From: Coxiellaceae bacterium
Lineage (GTDB): Bacteria > Pseudomonadota > Gammaproteobacteria > Comchoanobacterales > Comchoanobacteraceae
Assembly (NCBI GenBank): GCA_902603055.1
Contig: CACKTD010000006.1
Span: 1-56,894, forward strand
DNA length: 56,894 bases
Reading direction: 5' to 3'
Under the pieces are notes generated by a model. The model was not told the origin of the DNA, made no database searches, and was given only the letters and a program-made list of their open reading frames with translations. A program made the position numbers and the translations under genes. Positions 10,069 through 20,312 of the stretch are shown here, in pieces; position 1 is the stretch's first letter; each line of letters begins with the position of its first letter.

Positions 10069-11142
10069 ATGTCTAAATTTAAAACAAAAGTTGCTGTAGC
10101 ATTGTCTGGCGGGGTTGATTCTGCAGTATCTGCTTATTTATTAAAAAAATCAGGTTATGATGTCCATGCATTTTTTATGAACAACTGGACTGATCATGAA
10201 TACCTTTGTGAATCTAACCAAGATAAAGAAGATGCCATCTCAATTGCTGATCAGTTGGACATACCAATATCTATTATTAGTTTAGAATCACAATATAGAG
10301 CCGATGTTTTTCAGAAAATGCTGGCCGATTATAAAGCTGGGTTAATTCCAAATCCTGATATATTATGTAACAGATATATAAAATTCAATGCATTCATACA
10401 ATATGCTATGAATCTAGATATGACCCTTATCGCAACCGGGCATTATGCACAAATAAATCAGAAACAGCAATTAATTCAAGGATGTGATCCTAAAAAAGAC
10501 CAAACATACTTTTTATGCGGCATCAGTCATGATGTAATTCAAAAAACACTATTTCCAATTGGTCATTTACATAAACATCAAGTACGACAAATAGCACAAG
10601 AAAATAATCTCATTGTATCGAGAAAAAAAGATAGTGTTGGTGTTTGTTTTGTGGGACCAAAATCATTTAAGACATTTTTGCAAAGCCACATTATTTGTGG
10701 TCAAGGTAATATTGAACTTGAAGACGGTACAATTGTTGGTCAACATGAAGGAGCCATATTTTATACATTAGGTCAACGCCAAGGTTTAAATATAGGTGGG
10801 ATAAAAAACTATCCTGAAAGTCCATGGTATATTATTAAACGTTGTATTACTTCAAATACTATCACTATCGACCAAAACCCAAAACACCCTATTCTTAGAA
10901 CAAAACAATTTGAGTTAAAGAACATCAATTCATTAACAAATGAAAAAATTCCAGAGCAAGTATACTGTCGACTTAGGCATGGAGGACCCTTGTACACTGC
11001 ATCATTACATGTTCAAGATTCTATTCCAAAAATTAAATTAAACAATGAAGTATATGCTTTATCACCTGGACAATGGTGTGCATTGTATCACAATGATCAA
11101 TGTATTGGTGGTGGTCAAATTATAAAAACATACCCAATTTAA
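10069..11142 (+). CDS. mnmA: tRNA-specific 2-thiouridylase MnmA
   Basis: Adds sulfur to the wobble uridine (U34) of Lys, Glu and Gln tRNAs, taking it from the Tus relay. 357 residues, normal length. The PP-loop ATP site SGGVDS is at residues 13-18. The catalytic cysteines are in NPDILCNRYIKF (C100) and GVCFVG (C193). ATGHYA and QTYFLCGI are also family motifs. Followed after 25 nt by the APC permease. Confidence 0.97.
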   Translation: MSKFKTKVAVALSGGVDSAVSAYLLKKSGYDVHAFFMNNWTDHEYLCESNQDKEDAISIADQLDIPISIISLESQYRADVFQKMLADYKAGLIPNPDILCNRYIKFNAFIQYAMNLDMTLIATGHYAQINQKQQLIQGCDPKKDQTYFLCGISHDVIQKTLFPIGHLHKHQVRQIAQENNLIVSRKKDSVGVCFVGPKSFKTFLQSHIICGQGNIELEDGTIVGQHEGAIFYTLGQRQGLNIGGIKNYPESPWYIIKRCITSNTITIDQNPKHPILRTKQFELKNINSLTNEKIPEQVYCRLRHGGPLYTASLHVQDSIPKIKLNNEVYALSPGQWCALYHNDQCIGGGQIIKTYPI

Positions 11143-11167
11143 GTGGGTTTAGGTTAGGATAGGTATT

Positions 11168-12541
11168 ATGAGAAATAAGTTCACATTTTTAGGATTACTA
11201 TCAATGATCATTGTATCCATCGATAGTGTTCGTAATTTACCTGCAACAGCCTTATTTGGATCTCAAATAATTAGTTTATACTTATTGGGTGGCTTACTAT
11301 TTTTCATCCCAGCTGGCATTATTGCAGCTGACTTTACCCTCCAAATACCAAAAGAGGGTGGTATCTATACATGGGTGTCCACTGCCTTTGGAAAACGTAT
11401 AGGATTTTTTGCCATATGGCTTCAATGGGTTGAAAATGTAGTTTGGTTTCCATCCATCGTCTCATTCATTGCGGCTTCATTTGCCTATTTACTGGGTCTA
11501 CATACTTCCGCCTTATATTATGCAATTACAGTACCCGCATTATTTTGGTTGTGTACATTTATTAATTTAATGGGAGTAAAGATTACCGAGCGTTATAGTT
11601 TGATTGCAACTATTTTCGGATTAATTTTACCTTTTGGAGGTATTGTATTAATGGCAATTATTTGGATCCTATCCCATCAACCCATTGCAAACCCAGAAAT
11701 CTATAGTGATTTCAGGCTTTTTGAAAATTTTACGAACTTAGATTTTTCTGCTATGGGTATTATTTATTTATCACTTGCTGGCATTGAGATCACTGCAGCT
11801 CATATCAAAAATGTAGATAATCCACACATCATATTTCCAAGAGCAATTTTAATTGCAACGGTATTTATTTTAAGTTCACAAATACTTGGAAGTTTCTCTC
11901 TGTTTATACTTATTCCACTGAAGGATATTAATCTAATTGAGTCGGTTATTAATGTATTTAAAGTGGTTTTATTGAAATTTGATCTCGTATATATGATGCC
12001 AACTGTTGCATTTTTACTAATCGTTGGTACCTTTGGGACACTCATTAATTGGATAATTGCACCGATCAAAAGTTTAGCTGTGGCTGCCAGAGATGGATTT
12101 TTGTTAGAATCATTTTCATCTTTAGATAATGGTGAGCCACCCACCATTTTATTAATATCACAAGGGGTAATTGTTACTATTTTAAGTAGCCTATTTTATC
12201 TACTAGGTGATGTTAACCAGAGTTATTGGCTTTTATCTATTATCCCTGCTGGATTGTATCTTTTAATGTACTTAATCATGTTTGCATCCTATTTTTATTT
12301 AAATATAAAAAAGAATTTAAACTATAAATCGCAATTTAAGGGAAATATAATGTGTGTGATGTCGACAATTGGCTTAGTGGGTTCGGCATTTGGTTTATAC
12401 TCAGTATTGCTTCCGCCGGCAATGATATTTAAAAATATGAGTTATGCATCATATTCTGTTATCATTTCATTTGGGGTATTTATTTTTTGTTTGCCAGCTT
12501 TAATTTCAATGTACTTTTATGACTACGAAAAAATCAAATGA
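11168..12541 (+). CDS. APC-superfamily amino-acid permease (glutamate/GABA-antiporter-like)
   Basis: 457-residue integral membrane protein with about 12 hydrophobic segments. The N-terminus carries APC features (PATALFGSQII, IPAGIIAADF, PKEGGIYTW), closest by eye to the glutamate:GABA antiporter branch common in intracellular gammaproteobacteria. A later segment with FGTLINWIIAPIKSLAVAARDG also fits this family. The substrate cannot be read from sequence. Its last 23 nt overlap the following CDF transporter, suggesting coupled translation. Confidence 0.85.
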   Translation: MRNKFTFLGLLSMIIVSIDSVRNLPATALFGSQIISLYLLGGLLFFIPAGIIAADFTLQIPKEGGIYTWVSTAFGKRIGFFAIWLQWVENVVWFPSIVSFIAASFAYLLGLHTSALYYAITVPALFWLCTFINLMGVKITERYSLIATIFGLILPFGGIVLMAIIWILSHQPIANPEIYSDFRLFENFTNLDFSAMGIIYLSLAGIEITAAHIKNVDNPHIIFPRAILIATVFILSSQILGSFSLFILIPLKDINLIESVINVFKVVLLKFDLVYMMPTVAFLLIVGTFGTLINWIIAPIKSLAVAARDGFLLESFSSLDNGEPPTILLISQGVIVTILSSLFYLLGDVNQSYWLLSIIPAGLYLLMYLIMFASYFYLNIKKNLNYKSQFKGNIMCVMSTIGLVGSAFGLYSVLLPPAMIFKNMSYASYSVIISFGVFIFCLPALISMYFYDYEKIK

Positions 12542-13628
12542 GTTAAAATACGCAAAGAATGTTACTTTGTTAAGTGCATTTATTAATTTTATTCTAGCAA
12601 TTATTAAAATAATGGTGGGTAACCATACATCATCCAGAGCACTAACTACAGACGGTGTTCATTCGTTAGCAGATTTATTTACCGATGCATTTGTTTACTG
12701 GGGAGCTTCCATCGGAAATATACCACCAGATGATAATCATCCCTATGGACATCAACGCATCGAAACTATGACCATGATTATTTTATCATTAGTATTAGTT
12801 ACAACAGGTGTAATTTTCGCTTATGAAGCAATTAATCATTTTTATGATGCACCGAAAATTATGGGGACATATGTTATTTCGGTAGCATTTATATCCATCA
12901 TTTTGAATGAAGTGATATACTACTACACCTATAAGATTGGGCAAAAAATACATTCTAATTTGCTGATATCAAATGCATATCATCATCGAAGTGACTCACT
13001 ATCAAGTTTAGTTGTTCTTATTGGAGCAGTTGCGAATATTTATGGTTATCACACATTGGATTCACTTGCGGCGTTAATTGTAAGTATTATGATTATAAAA
13101 ATGGGGATTGATCTTATTACGGAAGGTGTTATGGAATTGATTGATACTGGTGTTGATGATCGTACAAAAGAAAAAATCAAACGAATTATTAAGAAATACC
13201 CTGAAGTGATAGCGATACAATCTTTAAGAACTCGTTTAATGGCTGGAAGGATTTTTATTGATATGAGTTTAAAATTAAATAAATTCATAAGCGTATCTGA
13301 GAGCGCCTATATATCAAAAATGATTGAAACTAATTTAAAAGATAAATTATCTCTTATTAAAGATGTTGTTATTCATGTAACGTCAGATAATGATATTTCC
13401 AGAGAAGAAGTAGGTAATACAAAGATATCACGAGAAGATCTCGATATATTGTTAAAAAAACAACCATATTATCAATCAATTGATTACTTTAAGGTATATT
13501 ATGATTTTGAAACCGAAATCCACTGTATATTAAAAAAATCAGCTGATAAAACTAAAATAAAGGGAATAAAAAAATTAGCTGACCATATCAAGATTATCTT
13601 CATGGAAGACGTCAATCATACTATATGA
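12519..13628 (+). CDS. Cation diffusion facilitator (CDF) metal efflux protein
   Basis: Inner-membrane antiporter exporting divalent metals such as Zn, Fe or Mn. 369 residues with six TM helices. Metal-site motifs are D-G-V-H-S-L-A-D in TM2 and HHRSDSLSS in TM5. HPYGHQRIE is the typical loop after TM2. The long cytoplasmic tail (about residues 215-369) has a CDF dimerisation domain plus an extension. It starts inside the permease 3' end and overlaps the convergent glycosyltransferase by 8 nt. Metal specificity is unknown. Confidence 0.9.
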   Translation: MTTKKSNELKYAKNVTLLSAFINFILAIIKIMVGNHTSSRALTTDGVHSLADLFTDAFVYWGASIGNIPPDDNHPYGHQRIETMTMIILSLVLVTTGVIFAYEAINHFYDAPKIMGTYVISVAFISIILNEVIYYYTYKIGQKIHSNLLISNAYHHRSDSLSSLVVLIGAVANIYGYHTLDSLAALIVSIMIIKMGIDLITEGVMELIDTGVDDRTKEKIKRIIKKYPEVIAIQSLRTRLMAGRIFIDMSLKLNKFISVSESAYISKMIETNLKDKLSLIKDVVIHVTSDNDISREEVGNTKISREDLDILLKKQPYYQSIDYFKVYYDFETEIHCILKKSADKTKIKGIKKLADHIKIIFMEDVNHTI

Positions 13629-14745
13629 TTTCTTTTGACGTCGCATTATTGATAACATCAAAATATGACTGAATCATTTTGTCCATTAAAAAGTGGCTCT
13701 GGGCAAACTTTTGACCATTTACAGAGCATCGTTTAATTTCTTGATCATGGGTTAACATCCAATGAATTTTTCTATAGACATCATCCTCATCGTTGCCATC
13801 ACATGTATATCCAGTAATCTGATCCTTTACAATATCATTTACCCCTCCAGTTTGTCCTGTCAAAATTGGGCAACCAATTAGTTGGGCCTCAACTAGTGTA
13901 ATTCCAAAACCCTCCACAGAACTTGTATTTTCATCATATCTTACGGGCATTACGAAAATAGTTGCCCGTCGAAATAATTTGGCTTTGTCCTTATTAGAAA
14001 TAAAACCTAAAAATAAAACGTTATCCATTAGATCTTTTTTTTGTACTAAATTTAAAAGCCTAGATTTATCATGACCGTCTCCAGCAATCAAATAGCGAAT
14101 ATTAGGCCATTTTTTTTTCAGTCTTTGAAGAGCACATATTACCTTATCATGTCCTTTTCTTGGCTCAATACGACTGATTGTTAACAATATTGGTCCTTCA
14201 TTTGTAATGTTATTGCCGATGTCTGGATTAATAGCCTGAAAAGGATTGATACCATTCGGTATCACCTTAACATTTTCAAGACTTAGTTTTTTTAATAATT
14301 GTGCTGTAAAATTTGAAACAGCAATAATCTTATAACAATGAGATAGTGAATTATTAATTCGTATGCGTTTTTTGATCGAACCCTTGTCCAGTACATCATT
14401 TCCGTGTGCAATGGTTATCAACTTATATGATTTATTCTTCAAATACGAGATAATGTATTCATTAGACTTCCATGTATCAGTAATAATAAAAAAATTATCA
14501 TTATCGCTCAATCCATTTAATAAACTAGTAATAAAATAAGTTCTCAAAAATTTTATTCGGTTATATCGAATAATATTAAACGATTGTTTTAAATCCCATT
14601 CTCGAGATCCTAATTGGGCTGGAGCAATTACAGTAATATTAAAAAAATCTGATAGCCCAAAGGCTAAATTGTACATCACTGTTTGAATGCCACCAATAGA
14701 TGGTGGAAAGTTTTGAGTTAATATAATGATACGAATTTTTGGCAT
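13621..14745 (-). CDS. Glycosyltransferase family 4 (first of three)
   Basis: GT-B fold transferase, 374 residues, probably building LPS core, O-antigen or another surface glycan. The N-terminal acceptor domain starts with TQNFPPSIGGIQTVMYNLA. The C-terminal donor domain has TISRIEPRKGHD and EGFGITLVEAQLIGCPILTGQ, containing the GT4 E-x7-E motif. It is transcribed alone, divergent from the O-antigen-ligase-like gene, and its 3' end overlaps the CDF gene by 8 nt. Sugar and acceptor are unknown. Confidence 0.88.
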   Translation of the reverse strand: MPKIRIIILTQNFPPSIGGIQTVMYNLAFGLSDFFNITVIAPAQLGSREWDLKQSFNIIRYNRIKFLRTYFITSLLNGLSDNDNFFIITDTWKSNEYIISYLKNKSYKLITIAHGNDVLDKGSIKKRIRINNSLSHCYKIIAVSNFTAQLLKKLSLENVKVIPNGINPFQAINPDIGNNITNEGPILLTISRIEPRKGHDKVICALQRLKKKWPNIRYLIAGDGHDKSRLLNLVQKKDLMDNVLFLGFISNKDKAKLFRRATIFVMPVRYDENTSSVEGFGITLVEAQLIGCPILTGQTGGVNDIVKDQITGYTCDGNDEDDVYRKIHWMLTHDQEIKRCSVNGQKFAQSHFLMDKMIQSYFDVINNATSKEII

Positions 14746-14821
14746 ATAGTCTTTACGAGAATTAAGGCTTCTGTCATTATAACAAAAGTATTATTTAAGA
14801 TCATTTAAAAAGGGAGAAAAT

Positions 14822-16192
14822 ATGATTCAATCACTCAGTCCAGAACATGTTGTACCATATTCTAAATCGACACAATCATATGCTCTTTGGTCAATTGGTT
14901 TTTACCTTTTAATGTTCATTCCTACAGCACTTACACTGGGTAAAGCACCCTTAGATATAGCAATTTCTGGAATTAGTGTATGCTTTGTATTAAACGCTGT
15001 TGTAATGAACGATTGGAATTGGTTGAAAATCAACTGGGTTCCTATAGCTTTAGTAACATGGATATATTATATACTTATATCATTTCAAGCTATTCAACCA
15101 CTTACATCATTGAGTGCAGCACTACCTTTTGGACGTTTTATATTATTTGGAGTTGCTTGCCAATATTGGTATCTAAAGGATAATACTGTACAAAAGCATA
15201 TGATCACTGCTATTGAGTTTGCAGTTTTATTTTTAACATTTAATGCTTGGTTACAATATTTTTCTGGAAAAGATTTGCTCGGTATAGAGCCAATTGGAAC
15301 CCGATTAACTGCACTATCTGGGAAACAGGTTGTCGGAGGTTACCTTGTTATGATGGCTTGGCCTGTCATTATTAAATGGTTAATGGATGTCCAAAATAGT
15401 AATAATTCAGTTCAAAAAAGAATACTTATATTTTTTATGGTTCTTGCCGTATTTACATTAATACCTGTAACTGGCGAAAGAACAAGTTCGTTATGGTTAA
15501 TAATGGGTTTAGTGATGACTTATTTATTAGTACCACAAACTCGAATTGCACTTTTTCTCATCACAATGCCTTGTTTTGCGATTCTTTCAATCGTTATGAT
15601 GTTTAATGCCGATCTTGCAGAGAGAATGTTAGTTTCTACTCCAAATATCATTGCAGATACTGCAAAATCAAGTCTTAACCTAAACCATGAGGCTAATAAT
15701 ATTTATAGTAAAATCAATCAAACAGCTCTAAATCTCTACCTTGATAAACCTCTTTTTGGAGTTGGGTTAAAACAATTTGAGATTGCATGTCAATCCGCAC
15801 CAAGCTCAATTAATAAAGTACGTGATTTCTATATATCTACAAGTGGCGAACAAAATAAATGCAATAATTCGCCTCAAAATATGTATTTAGAGTTTTTAGT
15901 TAATACAGGAACAATTGGTACTATCTTATTCTTATCATTAATGAGTATTTGGGCATGGAATATTTATCAAAAAAAGGAACGAATTAGTGAAACTAAAATT
16001 ACTCAAGATAAAGATAATCAATACACAATTACAGTTCGTAACAATCCAATATATATAGGTGTCCTTATTGCATTATGTATTAGGGTATTTCCATTTGTTA
16101 CGACTACAAGTTTCTATTTTTCATGGGGTGGATTAACCTTTTGGTGGATGGGATGTTGGCTATTGGCTCAATTAAACAATGACAATAGATAA
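14822..16192 (+). CDS. O-antigen ligase/polymerase family membrane protein (Wzy_C/WaaL-like)
   Basis: 456 residues with about ten hydrophobic segments and one large periplasmic loop (about residues 275-355), the topology of WaaL-type ligases and Wzy polymerases. Just before and within the loop are V-T-G-E-R-T-S and DKPLFGVGLKQFE, and it ends with SPQNMYLEFLVNTGTIG, matching the conserved H/Q-N-x-x-L-E pattern of Wzy_C proteins. It probably joins or polymerises undecaprenyl-linked glycan at the outer face of the inner membrane. A good AAAGGGAG ribosome site precedes the ATG. Overlaps the next GT4 gene by 14 nt. Ligase versus polymerase is undecided. Confidence 0.82.
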   Translation: MIQSLSPEHVVPYSKSTQSYALWSIGFYLLMFIPTALTLGKAPLDIAISGISVCFVLNAVVMNDWNWLKINWVPIALVTWIYYILISFQAIQPLTSLSAALPFGRFILFGVACQYWYLKDNTVQKHMITAIEFAVLFLTFNAWLQYFSGKDLLGIEPIGTRLTALSGKQVVGGYLVMMAWPVIIKWLMDVQNSNNSVQKRILIFFMVLAVFTLIPVTGERTSSLWLIMGLVMTYLLVPQTRIALFLITMPCFAILSIVMMFNADLAERMLVSTPNIIADTAKSSLNLNHEANNIYSKINQTALNLYLDKPLFGVGLKQFEIACQSAPSSINKVRDFYISTSGEQNKCNNSPQNMYLEFLVNTGTIGTILFLSLMSIWAWNIYQKKERISETKITQDKDNQYTITVRNNPIYIGVLIALCIRVFPFVTTTSFYFSWGGLTFWWMGCWLLAQLNNDNR

Positions 16193-17300
16193 ATCAACTA
16201 CTATTGTCTCAGTACTACCCTACTGTGACCTTTATTCAAATGACGCGTATGGAGCTGTATCATTATTAGTATCAGAATCTATACGTAATAGTGAATTTAA
16301 AAATCAAATTGTTTTGGGTCGCAATCATACATCAATGACTTTACCGGAAGGACAATTTTCAGGTATTGATCTAAAGCGCTCTTTTTTTAAATCCACTTCT
16401 TTTAAATATTCACAAGCATGCATAAAAGTTATAAAAAATCTCAGCCAAAATACACTCATTGAAATTCATAATCGCCCTAAAGTGATTCAATATTTTATAA
16501 ATGCTACTAAAAAAATAATATTAATTTTTCATAACGATCCACTTACAATGAATGGATCCAAGTTAATTAAAGAACGCCTTCAATTATTAAAACAATGTAG
16601 AGCAATATTTTTTGTAAGTAGATATCTATTAAAACAATTTATGCAGGGACTTGAACAAAAACATGATTTTCATAATTGCTTTGTTATATATTATGGGTTT
16701 GATTTCAATAAAAAAATAACTACTACAAAAAAAAGTAAAGAGATTCTATTTGTGGGTAAGTTAATTCCTGAAAAAGGTGCCTTAGAATTATTAAAAGCAT
16801 GGAATAGTTTATCTAAATATCACCAAGATTGGCATTTAACAATGATATCACCACCTGGCAAATCAAAAAAATACATTCAAGAATTCAAACAAATGATTAA
16901 GACAATGGATAACTCTGTTGAACATCTTGATTTTAAACCTCATTCTGAGATACTAAACTACTTCCAAAAAGCTGAAATTGCCTGTTTACCATCAATTTGG
17001 CATGAACCTTTTGGTCGTGTTGTAATGGAGGCTTTAGCATCTAGTTGTGCGACTATTTCCTCTTGCCATGGAGGTATCCCAGAAATAATAGAGAATGCCG
17101 GTTTATTAATAAATCCAACAGTAAAAAATATTGCTTTAGCACTTACAAAGGTCATAAATGAAACTAACTATAGAAAATCTCTACAACTAAAAGCACATAA
17201 GCAAGTAGTAGATAAATTCAACCTTATAAAAACGACGAGACAGCTTGATTCAGTACGTCATCAAATAATAGCTTCTGGTTCCTTATCTCTAATGGAATGA
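16179..17300 (+). CDS. Glycosyltransferase family 4 (second of three)
   Basis: 373-residue GT-B transferase. The donor-binding half has EILFVGKLIPEKGALELL and EPFGRVVMEALASSC, with the GT4 E-x7-E pair, followed by HGGIPEII. The N-terminal half is more divergent but contains IFHNDP and FFVSRYLL patterns typical of lipopolysaccharide GT4 enzymes. Coupled to the ligase-like gene by a 14-nt overlap, so the two probably act on the same glycan. Its last 40 nt overlap the convergent GT8-like gene. Confidence 0.87.
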   Translation: MTIDKSTTIVSVLPYCDLYSNDAYGAVSLLVSESIRNSEFKNQIVLGRNHTSMTLPEGQFSGIDLKRSFFKSTSFKYSQACIKVIKNLSQNTLIEIHNRPKVIQYFINATKKIILIFHNDPLTMNGSKLIKERLQLLKQCRAIFFVSRYLLKQFMQGLEQKHDFHNCFVIYYGFDFNKKITTTKKSKEILFVGKLIPEKGALELLKAWNSLSKYHQDWHLTMISPPGKSKKYIQEFKQMIKTMDNSVEHLDFKPHSEILNYFQKAEIACLPSIWHEPFGRVVMEALASSCATISSCHGGIPEIIENAGLLINPTVKNIALALTKVINETNYRKSLQLKAHKQVVDKFNLIKTTRQLDSVRHQIIASGSLSLME

Positions 17301-18193
17301 TGATAGTGAATCTTTCGCATATGTTGTTGATCAAATTGATCTATACAAGGCACTGTCATGTTAGGATCTAGCTTATTATGCATTCCAGCTAAATGAATAA
17401 TACTAATGGGTTCATATGGAATATATAAATCGGTAAAATAACGTTGTTTGCTATCATATCTCCAGACCGGAGGATCGAGAAAATTACAAATATCTGGAAG
17501 TAATTCAACACCTAATTTATTCTGGTCTACTGCAAGTGCGAGTGATAATTGGTCACTTGTAAAAACACGGCCTTTTTTTAAACATAGATCTTGCCAATAT
17601 TGCCAATATTTCCAGTGTGGAGCTTTTACGTTTAACGCATAAACACCACAATTTAAAACAGGTCTTGAAACTAGACTTTTACTAAGATTTTTAGGAAGAC
17701 GTGCGCGTAATGCATTTTTATATAATATACCTCGAGGTTCAACACGATTAATATGCTTTGAAAAAGGATGAAACCTAAGACTAAGATGACTATTTTGAAG
17801 TCGGCTGGCTTGAGAAACGATTGCTAATTTATTCTTCGCTGCTCCTTGGAGGAGGTAGTTGATTGCAGTGGTTGTTTGCATCCATGTATCCGCATCTAAA
17901 AAGATGATTGTTTGGTAGCCAGATAATAGTTTATTAAGGTGTGCCTTATGATAATTGATGAGAAGGTTGCGTCTATTTTTAAATTGCTGTTGTTGAGCGT
18001 CATTTAAGAAATTAAGTGAAACAACCTCAATATGACGATCTACTAACCAGTGTTTTTGGCTTGTAGAAATACCAACATCTAAAAAAACGAATTTAAATTG
18101 ATCCGTTAGATTAAGATCAAATAATGATGATAACAATGATTGTGCTAATCCAAAAAATTGTTCATCACATCCTGTTACTATTACGTTTTCCAT
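17261..18193 (-). CDS. GT8-like glycosyltransferase
   Basis: About 310 residues from the chosen start. It shows the retaining GT-A pattern of family 8: N-terminal VTGCDEQFFGLAQSLLSSL, the metal-binding DxD in FLDADTW, and further on LNCGVYALN and SDQLSLALAV. Likely adds a hexose or related sugar to LPS core. I chose the ATG at 18193 because a GAGG ribosome site lies at the right distance upstream; an ATG at 18226 would add eleven residues without a good site. Convergent 40-nt overlap with the GT4 gene. Confidence 0.82.
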   Translation of the reverse strand: MENVIVTGCDEQFFGLAQSLLSSLFDLNLTDQFKFVFLDVGISTSQKHWLVDRHIEVVSLNFLNDAQQQQFKNRRNLLINYHKAHLNKLLSGYQTIIFLDADTWMQTTTAINYLLQGAAKNKLAIVSQASRLQNSHLSLRFHPFSKHINRVEPRGILYKNALRARLPKNLSKSLVSRPVLNCGVYALNVKAPHWKYWQYWQDLCLKKGRVFTSDQLSLALAVDQNKLGVELLPDICNFLDPPVWRYDSKQRYFTDLYIPYEPISIIHLAGMHNKLDPNMTVPCIDQFDQQHMRKIHYHHSIRDKEPEAII

Positions 18194-18274
18194 TAATACC
18201 TCAAAATAACAATAACATATTATCACTATGAATAGAATATTGATTATCAGTGTCTAAAAATGCAAAATTACATT

Positions 18275-19198
18275 ATGGACAATATTCTAGTCATAAAGCA
18301 TGGTGCACTCGGTGATATATTCTTAGCAATACCTGCTTTTGCAAGTATAAAAAAACATCATCCAAATGCAATAATTACAATCATGACTCAATCTTGCTAT
18401 ATTGATCTACTATCTAAAATGCCCTATTTCAACTATGTTATATCAGATGATCGTAAAGCTTTTTGGAATTTACCTTATTTATTAAAAATAATTAAACAAA
18501 TTAATCAAAATTTTCAAAGAGTTTATGACCTTCAATGCTCAAAAAGAACAGCATGGTATCATAGTATGATTTTTTCAGAAATTGAATGGTTTGGGCGTTC
18601 TCCTAAATGTTCACACCCTATTCCTTTTAATGCAGGTGAAAAACATGTTATTGATTCCTACAAGGATCATTTTCAACATTATAATATAGCCTTTTTAGAA
18701 GCACCTTATGATATGAGTTGGTTACATCAAACAACCAGTATAAATGTACCAAAAAATAAATATGCTTTGATTATTCCAGCATGTTCACCTAAACACCATC
18801 AAAAGCATTGGACTATAGATGGTTTTGCAGCAATGATTAAATGGTTGTACGAAAATAATTACATTTCGGTTTTAGTGGGTGCTGGTAAAGATAAACAGAT
18901 TATTGATCAGATTAAAACAAAAGTTCCGTTAAATAGTTATGAGGATTGGTATGATGCTTCTCCTATTCCGGTTGTATCCAAATTAGCGCATCATGCAAAA
19001 TTAATTATTGGTTTAGATACAGGCCCAATGCATTGCGCTGCTTCATCAAATACTCCTTGTATAATTCTTTTTTCTAACTTTAAATCTCCAAAATTATGTG
19101 CACCAAAAGGACCATATGTCAATATTATTGAGAGTGATGATCTTAAAACATTGCGGCCAAAAGTTGTAATAAATAAAATTAAACAGTTGCTAGCTTAA
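18275..19198 (+). CDS. Glycosyltransferase family 9 (heptosyltransferase-like)
   Basis: GT9 enzyme of about 307 residues, related to the ADP-heptose:LPS transferases of inner-core assembly. It begins with the family pattern ILVIKHGALGDIFLAIPA and has the donor-site motif GLDTGPMHCAAS near the C-terminus. The chosen ATG gives the normal N-terminus; an ATG at 18260 adds five residues, and neither has a clear ribosome site. Divergent from the GT8-like gene, and its last 20 nt overlap the third GT4 gene. Heptose as donor is inferred from the family only. Confidence 0.85.
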   Translation: MDNILVIKHGALGDIFLAIPAFASIKKHHPNAIITIMTQSCYIDLLSKMPYFNYVISDDRKAFWNLPYLLKIIKQINQNFQRVYDLQCSKRTAWYHSMIFSEIEWFGRSPKCSHPIPFNAGEKHVIDSYKDHFQHYNIAFLEAPYDMSWLHQTTSINVPKNKYALIIPACSPKHHQKHWTIDGFAAMIKWLYENNYISVLVGAGKDKQIIDQIKTKVPLNSYEDWYDASPIPVVSKLAHHAKLIIGLDTGPMHCAASSNTPCIILFSNFKSPKLCAPKGPYVNIIESDDLKTLRPKVVINKIKQLLA

Positions 19199-20312
19199 AT
19201 TTATTTAATACGTTTTCATAAAGTGCTAAAGTTTCATTCCCCATCCGCGATAAAGTAAATTTATTTAAAACATGTTCGAAACACTCGTTTTGCATTTTTT
19301 CTAATTCAGACTTTTTCATTTTTAATATTTTATTCAGGCAAGAGCCTAATGATTTTGCACAATTTGGTTTAAAAAGCCAACCTGTTTTATCTGGTATGAT
19401 TGTCTCAGTAAATCCACCCTCCATTGGTGCAATCGTACATCGCTTGAGCAGTCCTGCCTCAATTGGTATTCTTCCAAAAGGTTCAATGCGTGTGCTTGAA
19501 TTTATTACATAATCAGAACATAGATAAGCAGCGCAAAGGTTGTCACAGTTTCCAATATATGTAGCAGTTATATTCGATGGTATCAGTTTTATTGATTCTA
19601 AAAGAGCATTTAAATACTTTGGTTGATCACACTTACCCATAAAAAGGATTTGTAAACTTAAATTTGACTCAATATATTTCAAAGAATCAATTAATAAGTG
19701 CTGCCCCTTTCCATGTGTAATCCGAGCTGGAAAAATAAGTACTGGTGCTTTACCAAATAGATACTTATCTTTGAATGATTGAATGTCATTATTTTTTGCA
19801 GGTTGGGGATTTTCATTAGAGCCTCGATAGATTAAATGAACCTTGTCCATAACTTTAGGGTAATAAGTTGCTATATAATTTTTTATGGTCTGTGATGTTG
19901 CTATGACTGCATCCCCTTTAGTAAAGGAAATATTATAGGGATATTTAATATGCGCGAAACCCATGCTATGCGCTGCATAACACGTAGTTATTAGAGGAAA
20001 ATTATGAGTTCTTTTCGCAATACTTGCTATCCAACATGGTACTCTAGAATGGGCATGGACAAGATCAAAATCATAGGATTTAATAAGTTCAATTAATATA
20101 TTTGATTTTTCTTTCCATGTTAATATATTTTTAGAATGCCATGGATACTCTAAATGCGGTATGTTGTGTGTTTTTAATTTTGTCTCAAAGTAGCCACCAG
20201 CAGAAGTAACAAAAGACTGGTGTCCATGTTCATTTGCATAACAAGCCATATCAAACACACCTCTTTCAGCACCACCATGATCAAGCCGGGGGATTATATG
20301 CAATAGTTTCAT
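19179..20312 (-). CDS. Glycosyltransferase family 4 (third of three)
   Basis: 377-residue GT-B transferase. N-terminal LHIIPRLDHGGAERGVFDMA is the classic GT4 glycine-rich loop. The donor half has LIFPARITHGKGQ and EPFGRIPIEAGLLKRC with the E-x7-E pair. Its start overlaps the stop of the ELM1-family gene by 4 nt (ATGA), so the two are translationally coupled. Probably part of LPS/O-glycan synthesis; sugar unknown. Confidence 0.88.
   Translation of the reverse strand: MKLLHIIPRLDHGGAERGVFDMACYANEHGHQSFVTSAGGYFETKLKTHNIPHLEYPWHSKNILTWKEKSNILIELIKSYDFDLVHAHSRVPCWIASIAKRTHNFPLITTCYAAHSMGFAHIKYPYNISFTKGDAVIATSQTIKNYIATYYPKVMDKVHLIYRGSNENPQPAKNNDIQSFKDKYLFGKAPVLIFPARITHGKGQHLLIDSLKYIESNLSLQILFMGKCDQPKYLNALLESIKLIPSNITATYIGNCDNLCAAYLCSDYVINSSTRIEPFGRIPIEAGLLKRCTIAPMEGGFTETIIPDKTGWLFKPNCAKSLGSCLNKILKMKKSELEKMQNECFEHVLNKFTLSRMGNETLALYENVLNKFKLATV

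Noticed and set aside
11800-12147. 115-codon open frame antisense to the APC permease
   Set aside because: Shadow of a membrane-protein gene; composition follows from the opposite strand.
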